A DNA stretch of 6,747 nt from assembly GCA_003232595.1 (NCBI GenBank), contig QIIJ01000139.1, positions 1-6,747 on the forward strand. The letters are read 5' to 3'. The position numbers and the translations under genes are program-made. The notes under the pieces were generated by a model. It was not told the origin of the DNA. It saw only the letters and a program-made list of their open reading frames with translations, and searched no databases. The stretch is from Aurantimonadaceae bacterium. Lineage in GTDB: Bacteria; Pseudomonadota; Alphaproteobacteria; Rhizobiales; Rhizobiaceae. Position 1 is the stretch's first letter. Each line of letters starts with the position of its first letter. Of this stretch, positions 1 to 6,269 are shown one piece after another.

Positions 1-199
1 ACAAAAACGGATGAATATATCCCTGAATTGCACCCTGAGCTGCCTGAATTGAGGTTATGCTTAAGGAAACCCAGGTTGCCCCAAGCTGGGTGATGACAAT
101 TTCCGATGCGCCGATGGATTTGGAAATATCCACAACTGCTGCAACAATTGCGATGGCCAGCAAAAACAGGCCGATCACTCGCGCCAAAAAAGTAAACAT
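1..199 (-). CDS. Small membrane protein, N-terminal 66 residues (3' end outside window)
   Basis: The reading frame opens at an ATG at 199 and runs off the left edge without a stop. The visible protein starts MFTFLARVIGLFLLAIA and has one strongly hydrophobic segment at about residues 4-22, followed by an amphipathic stretch (about 23-60) and HPFL at the edge. It resembles, from memory, a conserved roughly 90-100 residue alphaproteobacterial (Rhizobiales) membrane protein with a second hydrophobic segment after an HPFLWDP-like motif, sometimes named after PetM. The function of that family is not known to me. A weak ribosome binding site (AGGTG) lies about 7 nt upstream of the ATG. It is on the same strand as the catabolic operon but 133 nt past the pobA stop and probably has its own promoter. 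A plus-strand frame covering 57-269 is taken to be its shadow. Confidence 0.72.
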   Translation of the reverse strand, partial: MFTFLARVIGLFLLAIAIVAAVVDISKSIGASEIVITQLGATWVSLSITSIQAAQGAIQGYIHPFL

Positions 200-237
200 G
201 GGCTACACCTGTGTTTTGGAGAAACAGAATTTAATTA

Positions 238-266
238 AAAATACGCCTGCTCGTCGCAAACCGCAA
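238..266 (-). promoter_or_regulatory. Possible sigma70-type promoter for the small membrane-protein gene
   Basis: Read on the minus strand, a TTGCGG box (266-261) and a TATTTT box (243-238) are separated by exactly 17 nt, and the TATTTT box ends 38 nt before the ATG at 199. Each box matches the consensus at only 3-4 of 6 positions, so this is a suggestion from position and spacing. An AT-rich stretch (230-243) follows. The rest of the 200-332 gap shows no gene and no convincing GC-rich hairpin with a U-tract that would end the pobA transcript. Confidence 0.3.
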
Positions 267-332
267 TAGGTTGACGCAACATTGATTTGAACGTTACCAG
301 CCGTTGATAGTCAAGTTAACGAGCCAAACCGC

Positions 333-1479
333 CTAAAATGGAAGCCCAACATAATTCTCGGCCAGTGAGGCAAGGGCCTTTTTCGATGAAAAAAGGTATT
401 CCAGTTCAGTTTGCTGGAGTTGGTTGTCAAAACTGCTGTTTTCGGGGAAACGGTGCAGCAATGTGGTCATCCACCAGGAAAAACGCTGCCCTTTCCACAC
501 CCGCGCCAGCGCCTTGTCGGAATAGTTCTCAAGGCCGGTATCATCATCTTTTTCATAATGATCAAGCAATGCGTGATATAGATAGTAAATATCAGATGCG
601 GCGCTGTTGAGGCCGCGCGCACCGGTTGGCGGCACAATGTGAGCCGCATCACCCGCCAGAAACATGGACCCATAGCGCATCGGCTCGGCAACAAAAGAGC
701 GAAGCGGTGCGATACTTTTTTCAATCGAAGGCCCGGTAATCAGTTCCCCTGCCACATCGTCGCTTTAATTCCTCCCAGAAACGATCATCAGGCCAGTCAT
801 CGACATTATCTTCCAGAGAGACCTGAATATAGTAGCGGCTGATTTTTTGAGATCGCATCGAACAAAGGGCAAATCCGCGTTCGTGCCTGGCATAAATCAA
901 TTCTGGCGATACCGGCTTAGTACGCGAGAGCACACCCAGCCAGCCAAACGGATAAACCCGCTCATATTCGGTGATTTTATCGTCTGGAATGGACTTGCGA
1001 CTAATGCCGTGAAATCCGTCGGCACCAACGATATATTCACAATCCAGCCGTTTGTCCTCATCGCCCTCGCGCCAGGTGATCCATGGCGATGACGTATCCA
1101 TATCATGCGGCTTAACATCATCCGCATTATGTATAACCATTCCGCCAAGCCGGTCACGGCCCTCGTAGAGATCCCTGGTAAGTTCGGTCACCGAGTTGCC
1201 TCCAGTGAGCCGGTTGAGATCGACCCGCTCCTTGATGCCATCATGAGCGATATAAATTCCGTCATGGATTTCACCCTCCCTGTCCATCCGTCCGGCCACC
1301 TGGGCTTCGCGCATGAGATCAACAAATCCGTGCTCAAGAACACCGGCACGGATTCGCCCGAGTACATATTCGCGACTTCGTTTTTCCAGAACAACAGAAT
1401 TAATGCCTTTTAGATGCAACAGTTGCGACAGCAAAAGCCCGGACGGGCCACCCCCGATAATGCCAATCTGGGTTTTCAT
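333..1479 (-). pseudogene. pobA: 4-hydroxybenzoate 3-monooxygenase (PobA), broken by a 15-nt and an 11-nt deletion
   Basis: PobA is an FAD- and NADPH-dependent cytoplasmic flavoprotein that hydroxylates 4-hydroxybenzoate to protocatechuate, the substrate of the LigAB enzyme encoded just upstream. The first frame (1479-721) begins MKTQIGIIGGGPSG with the GxGxxG FAD motif, then YVLGRIRAGVLE, the DG motif GADGFHGISRKSIP and the substrate-site segment ELIYARHERGFALCSMRS. It leaves the family sequence after FWEELKRR and stops at 721. The family sequence resumes in another frame at about 758 (DVAGELITGPSIEKS), carries the GD motif FLAGDAAHIVPPTG and ends LAENYVGLPF at 333. Compared with Pseudomonas PobA as I remember it, five residues (VYGQT, including FAD-contacting Gln102) are missing at about 1185, and 11 nt are missing at about 757-762. 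Adding 26 nt gives 390 codons plus stop, the normal length. The normally hydrophobic residue after GLN in the GD region is Ser. The start at 1479 is preferred over an upstream one at 1512 because MKTQ matches the family and a good ribosome binding site precedes it. Confidence 0.88.
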
Positions 1480-1485
1480 GTTTAT

Positions 1486-1493
1486 TCCTTCTT
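1486..1493 (-). promoter_or_regulatory. Ribosome binding site fixing the pobA start
   Basis: AAGAAGGA on the minus strand sits 6 nt before the ATG at 1479. It supports that ATG over a longer frame reaching 1512, which would add eleven residues foreign to the family. It lies in the 39-nt gap after the ligB stop. Confidence 0.6.
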
Positions 1494-1518
1494 GTGATTG
1501 GACAGGTCGCAAATCGAG

Positions 1519-2361
1519 TTAGTTGATATTTTCCAAAATCATCGTCCCGGCACCGGTGTTTGAAATCGGGATGGTGTAGTTTTGATGCAACAGATTGACA
1601 TTTGGCGACAGCGCGCCGCGCATCATCATCCACATGATAAATTCTGATCCTTGCGATCCGGCTTCCCGAATTAGCTCATGCCGGCCTATTTTAGTCAGTT
1701 CTTCCGGGGCCGTAACAATTTTTTCCATGCACATCTGGTCGAATTTTTTGTTGATGTGTCCGGCCCGCTCGCCATCCAGCTGATGGGACAGACCGCCGGT
1801 TCCAAGGATCACGACCTTGATATCTTCAGGCCAGGATTCAATCGCACGACCCAGTGATTTGCCAAAATCGAGGCATCTTTTCATCGTCGGGATTGGGTGC
1901 TGGACCGTATTGGCGCTGATAGGAATAGCGCGCGGCATATCCGCTCCCCGGTCGGGCCAGAATAATTGCATCGGCACAGTAAAACCATGGTCAACCAGAA
2001 TTTCCTGACAGGAGGTAATGTCAAACTCATCATTGATCATCTGCTCAATGATGTGCCAGGACATTGCCGCATCGCCCTGAAACGGATCCATTGTCGGCAG
2101 GCCCCAACCTTCGTCTGCATTATGGTATTCGTGGGCCGCGCCAATGGCAAATGTTGGCATTTTATCGAGGAAAAAATTAAGCCCGTGATCATTGTATATT
2201 ACAATTGCCACATCGGGTTTGTGGTCGCCCAGCCACTCACGCACTGGCGGATAGCCTTCAAAGAATGTTTTCCAATAGGGCTCATTCTGGTTGTTTCGGG
2301 CTATTGCGTTGCCAATTGCCGGAATATGTGAGGTGGTCAGACCGCCTATAATCGTCGCCAT
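1519..2361 (-). CDS. ligB: Protocatechuate 4,5-dioxygenase, beta (catalytic) subunit
   Basis: This is the Fe(II) extradiol dioxygenase subunit of the LigB superfamily. With LigA it opens protocatechuate between C4 and C5 to give 4-carboxy-2-hydroxymuconate 6-semialdehyde in the cytoplasm. The 280-residue protein starts MATIIGGLTTSHIPAIG and is close to the usual length. The expected iron ligands of the family (His12, His61 and Glu242 in Sphingobium LigB) are matched by His12, His59 (YNDHG) and Glu240 (GSQGSEF), and the catalytic base His195 by His193 (GTGGLSHQL). The ATG lies 2 nt after the ligA stop, with GGGAG 8 nt upstream inside the end of ligA, which fits translational coupling of two subunits needed in equal amounts. 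The frame shows no lesion. A gallate dioxygenase would usually be a single longer fused protein, so the separate alpha subunit supports LigB. Confidence 0.95.
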   Translation of the reverse strand: MATIIGGLTTSHIPAIGNAIARNNQNEPYWKTFFEGYPPVREWLGDHKPDVAIVIYNDHGLNFFLDKMPTFAIGAAHEYHNADEGWGLPTMDPFQGDAAMSWHIIEQMINDEFDITSCQEILVDHGFTVPMQLFWPDRGADMPRAIPISANTVQHPIPTMKRCLDFGKSLGRAIESWPEDIKVVILGTGGLSHQLDGERAGHINKKFDQMCMEKIVTAPEELTKIGRHELIREAGSQGSEFIMWMMMRGALSPNVNLLHQNYTIPISNTGAGTMILENIN

Positions 2362-2363
2362 GA

Positions 2364-2720
2364 TTAATCTCCCGCCCGTACAAGTTTTTCCTTGAAGTCC
2401 TCAACACTCATACCGGTTTGCTGGGCGCCGATATCCTGCATGTTCAAGCCAAACATGCCGGTAAATTTTGCCAGATAATAAACATTGCCGCCGACAGCAA
2501 TCATCGCCAGCACGTCTTTGTCGCGGCAGGCCTGTTTTTGCTCTTCATTGAGCCCAAATTTTTCGAAATAGGCCTCCGGATCAGCCTTGTACTCTTCTCT
2601 TGCCTGTTCGGTATTGAAGGAAAAGCACATTTTGTTGAGGGCATAACCCTTCATCGCCATACGTCCGTCAAACAATGTTGTGCCGGGAATCTCCGGGTGA
2701 TGATTGAATTCGGTGCTCAT
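2364..2720 (-). CDS. ligA: Protocatechuate 4,5-dioxygenase, alpha (small) subunit
   Basis: The 118-residue protein is the small subunit of the type II extradiol dioxygenase LigAB. It is helical and caps the active site of LigB. The family features seen are the IPGTTLFDGRMAMKGYALNKMCFS segment (about residues 11-34), the acidic middle FNTEQAREEYKADPEAYFEKFGL, the GGNVYYLAKF segment (about 77-86) and the TGMSVEDF tail. It lacks the C-terminal extension of Sphingobium LigA (139 residues), as do other short alphaproteobacterial forms that I recall. A strong ribosome binding site (AAAGGAGC) ends 7 nt before the ATG, the clearest one inside the operon, which may let the dioxygenase subunits be made at a higher level. 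It begins 16 nt after the ligI stop and is followed after 2 nt by ligB. Confidence 0.93.
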   Translation of the reverse strand: MSTEFNHHPEIPGTTLFDGRMAMKGYALNKMCFSFNTEQAREEYKADPEAYFEKFGLNEEQKQACRDKDVLAMIAVGGNVYYLAKFTGMFGLNMQDIGAQQTGMSVEDFKEKLVRAGD

Positions 2721-2736
2721 GATTGATGCTCCTTTT

Positions 2737-3615
2737 TCATGATGTCTGGCCCCAGTACAGCCACATTGGGTTTTCCACCAGAAGGGCGCGTTGCAGCTTT
2801 TTGGAAGGGGCGATTTTTTCGATCAGATCAACCAGATGCCCATCATCGGGCATGTGGGATTTCATGTTGGGGTGTGGCCAGTCTGTGCCCCATAAAACCC
2901 GATTGGGAAAGCTTTTGACCAGCATTCTCGAAAACGGCAGAACATCACCGTAGGGCGGGCCTTGGATACTCAACCTCTCGGGACAACTGACCTTGGTCCA
3001 GATATTTTCATTATCCTGCATAAACTGAACAAAACGCTGAAAATCCTGGTGTTTTACGCCCTTTTCCACATCAGGTCGCCCCATATGGTCGACCACCACG
3101 ATTGTCGGTAATTGTTGTAAAAACGGAATAAGGTCTTCCAGGTCTGGTGCTTCAAAATAGACCACGATATGCCAGTCCAGCCGGGATATTTTTTCTGCCA
3201 CCTTCAAAAATGCCGCACGCGGGGTGGTATCGACCAGCCGTTTGACAAAGTTGAAACGTACAGCACGCACACCGGCCCGGTGCAGAATTTCAAGCTCTTC
3301 CATCGAAATTTCGGGGTCGACAACTGCAACGCCACGGGCAAGATCACCAGCCGCAACAAGTGCGTCAACCAGTGCGTCATTATTCGTGCCATGGCACGAG
3401 GCCTGTACTATGATATTACGCGAAAAACCCAGATGATCGCGCAAGGCGAACAGTTTTTCCTTTGGCGCATCACACGGAGTGTATTTGCGCGTCACTGCAT
3501 AGGGGAAAAGAGAGGCCGGCCCGAATACATGACAATGGGCGTCAACCGCGCCAGGCGGAGGCACATAGGCCGGTTTCGACGGATCAGGGTGAAACGGGCG
3601 GTAATCCTTATCCAT
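2737..3615 (-). CDS. ligI: 2-pyrone-4,6-dicarboxylate lactonase (amidohydrolase family)
   Basis: LigI hydrolyses 2-pyrone-4,6-dicarboxylate to oxalomesaconate and belongs to a metal-independent branch of the amidohydrolase superfamily. The 292 residues match the family's usual size. Visible motifs are DAHCHVFGP with His27 and His29 of the HxH strand, QASCHGTNN (about 71-79), RAVRFNFVKR (about 117-126), the TIVVVDHMGRPD segment with His177, and LWGTDWPHPN with Asp245, which matches the catalytic aspartate (Asp248) of Sphingobium LigI. The ATG at 3615 overlaps the last 8 nt of galD (ATGGATAA), and no clear ribosome binding site precedes it, so translation probably depends on coupling to galD. 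The substrate pyrone is made by the dehydrogenase LigC, which is not encoded in this window. Confidence 0.94.
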   Translation of the reverse strand: MDKDYRPFHPDPSKPAYVPPPGAVDAHCHVFGPASLFPYAVTRKYTPCDAPKEKLFALRDHLGFSRNIIVQASCHGTNNDALVDALVAAGDLARGVAVVDPEISMEELEILHRAGVRAVRFNFVKRLVDTTPRAAFLKVAEKISRLDWHIVVYFEAPDLEDLIPFLQQLPTIVVVDHMGRPDVEKGVKHQDFQRFVQFMQDNENIWTKVSCPERLSIQGPPYGDVLPFSRMLVKSFPNRVLWGTDWPHPNMKSHMPDDGHLVDLIEKIAPSKKLQRALLVENPMWLYWGQTS

Positions 3616-4711
3616 GGCTGGTATTCATGTTTGCGGGTGCAAAAACTTCGCCGTCGAATAGTTTGCGGGCGGTGCGCAGAATGGCTGCACTTGCCACACT
3701 ACCCGCATTATCCAGAGTGGTGATAATTGTTGTTTCGCCGATCGGATGTTCAATTTTCAAGGGCCTGGATGGTTCCTTCGGCCTATCGGCAATATTTTGA
3801 GCCAATTCATTGGCAATCGATCCTTGAACAAGGCAGGCCGTTGCCACACTGACCGCACCCAGAACACCGATTGATGCATGACACCGATGGGGGATGAATG
3901 TGCGTGTAGACAGCGTACCCCCCTTTGTTGCCGTACTCACCATGGTCATTTTTGGTACGGTCTTTTGGCTGACATTGCCCAGATTCATCTTCGGCCCCGC
4001 AGCGAGGCGAATATTTTCCAGTCTCTCCCGCAACCCGTTGTTGGACTCAAGCTCTTGTCGTGTTTCCTGGCCGGAAATGCCCAAATCCGTTGCACGCAGG
4101 ATAATTGTCGGCATACCGTTGTCGATGCAGGTAACGTCTGTATCTTCGATCCGGTCGACCACATTGCCGGTTGGCAGTAATGAGCCACAGGTGGAGCCTG
4201 CTGTGTCTTCAAATGCCAGCAATATGGGCGCAGCTATGCCCGGAACGCCATCAATTGCAGCCTTGCCTACATAGGTGAGCCTGCCATCGGGGGTCGATAT
4301 TCGGGATGTGGCTATTTTTCCGGTATTTTCCATATAAATCCTGATACTGGTTTCGCCTTTTTCAGCTTTTACGAGACCCCTTTCAATGGCAAAAGGGCCA
4401 ACACCTGCCAGAAGGTTGCCGCAATTTTGCGCATCACTGACAAGCGCCTTGTCGACCGACACCTGCAAGAAAAGATAACTCACATCTGCATCATCGCGCG
4501 CCGATGCCTCGACGATTGCCACCTTGGAAGTCAGCGGGTCAGCACCACCCATACCGTCAATCTGGCGCGCATCGGGTGATCCCATCACGGAAAGCAGAAA
4601 CCGGTCACGGTCTTCCCGGTTGCCGGGTAAATCCGCCGCCAGGAAATATCCTCCCTTCGACGTGCCGCCGCGCATCCACATACATTTTGTGCCGACAAGT
4701 CCCTCAGACAT
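3608..4711 (-). CDS. galD: 4-oxalomesaconate tautomerase (PrpF/GalD/LigU family)
   Basis: This 367-residue protein belongs to the PrpF family of cofactor-free isomerases with a diaminopimelate-epimerase-like fold. Members of the GalD/LigU clade interconvert isomers of oxalomesaconate made by ring cleavage or by LigI, supplying the hydratase. Evidence is the N-terminal MWMRGGTSKGGYF, the DGMGGADPLTSKVAI segment with Lys63, QNCGNLLAGVGPFAIERGL with Cys97 (compare Lys66 and Cys100 of LigU), IDNGMP in the middle and FIPHRCHASIGVLGAVSVATACL towards the C-terminus. From memory these agree closely with Pseudomonas putida GalD. Its start overlaps the galC end by 8 nt (ATGTCTGA), with AAGGG upstream, and its end overlaps ligI by 8 nt. 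PrpF itself (methylaconitate isomerase) is an alternative by family, but the context makes the aromatic role much more likely. Confidence 0.92.
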   Translation of the reverse strand: MSEGLVGTKCMWMRGGTSKGGYFLAADLPGNREDRDRFLLSVMGSPDARQIDGMGGADPLTSKVAIVEASARDDADVSYLFLQVSVDKALVSDAQNCGNLLAGVGPFAIERGLVKAEKGETSIRIYMENTGKIATSRISTPDGRLTYVGKAAIDGVPGIAAPILLAFEDTAGSTCGSLLPTGNVVDRIEDTDVTCIDNGMPTIILRATDLGISGQETRQELESNNGLRERLENIRLAAGPKMNLGNVSQKTVPKMTMVSTATKGGTLSTRTFIPHRCHASIGVLGAVSVATACLVQGSIANELAQNIADRPKEPSRPLKIEHPIGETTIITTLDNAGSVASAAILRTARKLFDGEVFAPANMNTSHG

Positions 4712-5375
4712 ATTTCAGGCCCTTGTCGGCAAGTCGCTGGCGCATATTATACATATCGAGGCCAAGTTCGCCACTTGCAAGGCGGTTGCGCTTTTCCTCC
4801 TCATTGGCAATTCGTTCCCGGGCTTTTTCGAGCACTTTTTCAGCTTCCTCACGCCGCACAACACAAACCCCGTCATCATCGGCGACAATCACATCACCCG
4901 GATTTACAAGTGCGCCTGCGCAAACAACGGGCACATTGACACTGCCAAGTGTTTCCTTGACCGTGCCCTCGGCAAATACCGCGCTTGACCATACGGGAAA
5001 CTTCATTTCTGCAAGATCGGCAATATCGCGCACGCCAGCATCAATAATCAGGCCGCGCCCGCCGCGCGACTGCATGGAAGTCGCCAGAAGATCACCAAAG
5101 TAACCCGCATTGGAGGGCGAGGTTGGTGCCAGAACCAAAATATCGCCATCCTGCACCTGTTCGATGGCAACATGCACCATCCAGTTATCACAGGGCGGGG
5201 CTGAAATTGTTACCGCCGAAGCTCCCAGCCTGGCACCTGCATAGATCGGTCGCATATTGGCAGCCAGCAGGCCCTTGCGGCCCTGTGCCTCGTGCACGGT
5301 TGCCACCCCGCACTTGCCAAGGGCATCAATGACCGCCTGATCGGCGCGTTCAATATTCTGGACCACAACATTCAT
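4704..5375 (-). CDS. galC: 4-carboxy-4-hydroxy-2-oxoadipate (CHA) aldolase
   Basis: The 223-residue protein is a class II, divalent-metal-dependent pyruvate aldolase of the HMG/CHA aldolase family (RraA-like fold), also called LigK. It performs the last step, splitting 4-carboxy-4-hydroxy-2-oxoadipate into pyruvate and oxaloacetate, and usually also decarboxylates oxaloacetate. Family signatures are ATVHEAQGRKGLL (about 25-37), GYFGDLLATS with Asp95, GLIIDAGVRD with Arg116 and Asp117 (equivalent to Arg123-Asp124 of the Pseudomonas putida enzyme), PVWSSAVFAEGTVKETLG and the GDVIVADDDGVCVV strand. The C-terminal helix (about 173-222) is charged and normal in length, which separates it from shorter RraA regulators of RNase E. 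The ATG overlaps the galB stop as ATGA with only a weak binding site, so its translation is probably coupled to galB, which is itself frameshifted here. Confidence 0.93.
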   Translation of the reverse strand: MNVVVQNIERADQAVIDALGKCGVATVHEAQGRKGLLAANMRPIYAGARLGASAVTISAPPCDNWMVHVAIEQVQDGDILVLAPTSPSNAGYFGDLLATSMQSRGGRGLIIDAGVRDIADLAEMKFPVWSSAVFAEGTVKETLGSVNVPVVCAGALVNPGDVIVADDDGVCVVRREEAEKVLEKARERIANEEEKRNRLASGELGLDMYNMRQRLADKGLKYV

Positions 5376-6120
5376 GTCAGTTCATCCACGGTGCGAGGAT
5401 AGATCGACTGAAACCCTTCAGCATATTTTGCAGGCCGCCCGCCCGCCATACCGCCGGAATTGCGGCGAAAATGATTGCCGCGGTTTTCTGCCACATTGGT
5501 ATAAAAATTCCACAAATGCTCCTGGCCCTGCATGCATTCAATGGCCGCGCGTTTTTTGTCCCATACATCGGTGATATCGAGAAACACATCAGGCTTCCAG
5601 CCCATCTGTTCTGTCTGGTGCGGTTCGAACAGATAGAGCTGCGGCGCGCCAAGCACTTTTTCGCCGGGATTATGTCCCCACGCCTGGGCAATCATCCGGC
5701 ACTCCATGGTAATTGCGGTGGCATAGGAATGATCGGTGTTATAGGGGTCGTATTGCGAATGGCTTAACATAAAATCGGGCTGAACACTGCGGATCAGATC
5801 AACCAGCCTGAACTTTGCATCGCGATCCACCTCAAGCGGGTAATCGCCCAGATCGAGAAATTGTATGTCATGGGCATCCAGCGCTTTGGCAGCCGCTTCC
5901 GCCTCCTTGCGCCGTGCTGTCTTTACCTGCTCAAGTGAATAATCGCCGGTTTTCCACAATTTGGCTGATTCACCGCGCTCGCCATAGGAAAGACAGGCAA
6001 TTGTGACCGCATAGCCCTTTTGCTGATGCAGGGCGATGGCACCGCCCGCCCGCCAGACAAAATCAGCCGAAAATCTGCCGCATGGGCACTGACCACCAAA
6101 GCGGTTTTGGTCTTTGTCAT
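5372..6120 (-). pseudogene. galB: 4-oxalomesaconate hydratase (GalB, PIG-L family), frameshifted by an 11-nt tandem duplication
   Basis: GalB is a zinc-dependent hydratase of the PIG-L/LmbE deacetylase-like family that adds water to oxalomesaconate to form CHA. The ATG at 6120 gives MTKTKTALVVSAHAADF, the family N-terminus with the HxxD zinc pair, preceded by GGAG at 6 nt. That frame then turns to nonsense and stops at 5923 after 65 residues. The family sequence continues in a second frame: VWRAGGAIALHQQKGYAV, SYGERGESAKLW, HSQYDPYNTDH (third zinc ligand His) and a normal C-terminus at 5372. The junction is an 11-nt tandem repeat (6059-6080). Removing one copy gives one uninterrupted 245-residue protein with His13, Asp16 and His127. 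The second frame has no good start: it can reach back only to a TTG at 6166 with no clear binding site, and there the zinc His would be Phe. It is therefore probably non-functional unless the lesion is a sequencing or assembly error. Confidence 0.86.
6059..6080 (-). repeat. 11-bp near-perfect tandem duplication inside galB
   Basis: On the plus strand, AAAATCAGCCG (6059-6069) is followed directly by AAAATCTGCCG (6070-6080), with one mismatch (A6065 against T6076). On the coding strand each copy can encode Ala-Asp-Phe after the zinc His, in different frames. Because 11 is not a multiple of three, the extra copy causes the galB frameshift. The single mismatch means the duplication is either not brand new or arose by imperfect slippage. 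Confidence 0.9.
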
Positions 6121-6121
6121 G

Positions 6122-6145
6122 GAATTCTCCAGTGAATTCTCCAGA
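6122..6145 (-). repeat. 12-bp tandem duplication of the galB Shine-Dalgarno region
   Basis: GAATTCTCCAGT (6122-6133) is followed by GAATTCTCCAGA (6134-6145), identical at 11 of 12 positions. On the coding strand this gives two copies of CTGGAGAATTC in a row before the galB ATG at 6120. The proximal GGAG lies 6 nt from the ATG and is well placed to bind the ribosome. The distal GGAG is 12 nt further away and is probably not used directly. Confidence 0.85.
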
Positions 6146-6206
6146 TCGGATTTCTGACCCCGGCAAGCCGGAGCAAAAATACTATTCCCCGTCTGAAGGT
6201 GAATAT

Positions 6207-6218
6207 CAATTCGAATTG
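6207..6218. promoter_or_regulatory. Perfect 12-bp palindrome, possible operator for the operon
   Basis: CAATTCGAATTG reads the same on both strands. It lies 86 nt upstream of the galB ATG, in the 149-nt gap after hisG, where the operon promoter is expected. A dimeric regulator could bind it. No regulator gene is in the window and I do not recognise the site as belonging to a named family. A weak promoter pair next to it on the minus strand (TTGATA, 19-nt spacer, TAGTAT) has a poor spacer length, so the promoter itself cannot be placed with certainty. Confidence 0.4.
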
Positions 6219-6269
6219 TCGGCAAGTAAATAAGTTTTTGCTATAGCTGCAAAACACATACGAGAAAAT

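Noticed and set aside
57..269. Plus-strand open frame of 70 codons
   Set aside because: It lies antisense to the small membrane-protein gene and its upstream region, has no recognisable family and no good ribosome binding site. The minus-strand frame has a clear hydrophobic segment and family resemblance.
200..332. Terminator for the pobA end of the operon
   Set aside because: No stable GC-rich inverted repeat followed by a T-run was found on the minus strand. Only short AT-rich symmetry (TTTAATTAAA at 230-239) is present.
333..755. A separate 140-residue protein starting at the GTG at 755
   Set aside because: It is the C-terminal third of PobA, and the GTG is the Val codon of the family segment DVAGEL. 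A GGGAGGA sequence lies about 14 nt upstream, too far to be convincing, and the piece lacks the FAD-binding domain.
5372..6166. A 264-residue GalB starting at the TTG at 6166
   Set aside because: The first 35 or so residues are foreign to the family, replace the zinc-binding His with Phe, and there is no good ribosome binding site before the TTG. The ATG at 6120 with its GGAG is the true start, in the other frame.
6234..6254. Hairpin TTTTGC, 7-nt loop, GCAAAA after hisG as a terminator
   Set aside because: The stem is only 6 bp with two GC pairs and is not followed by a U-tract on the hisG transcript. It is too weak to call.
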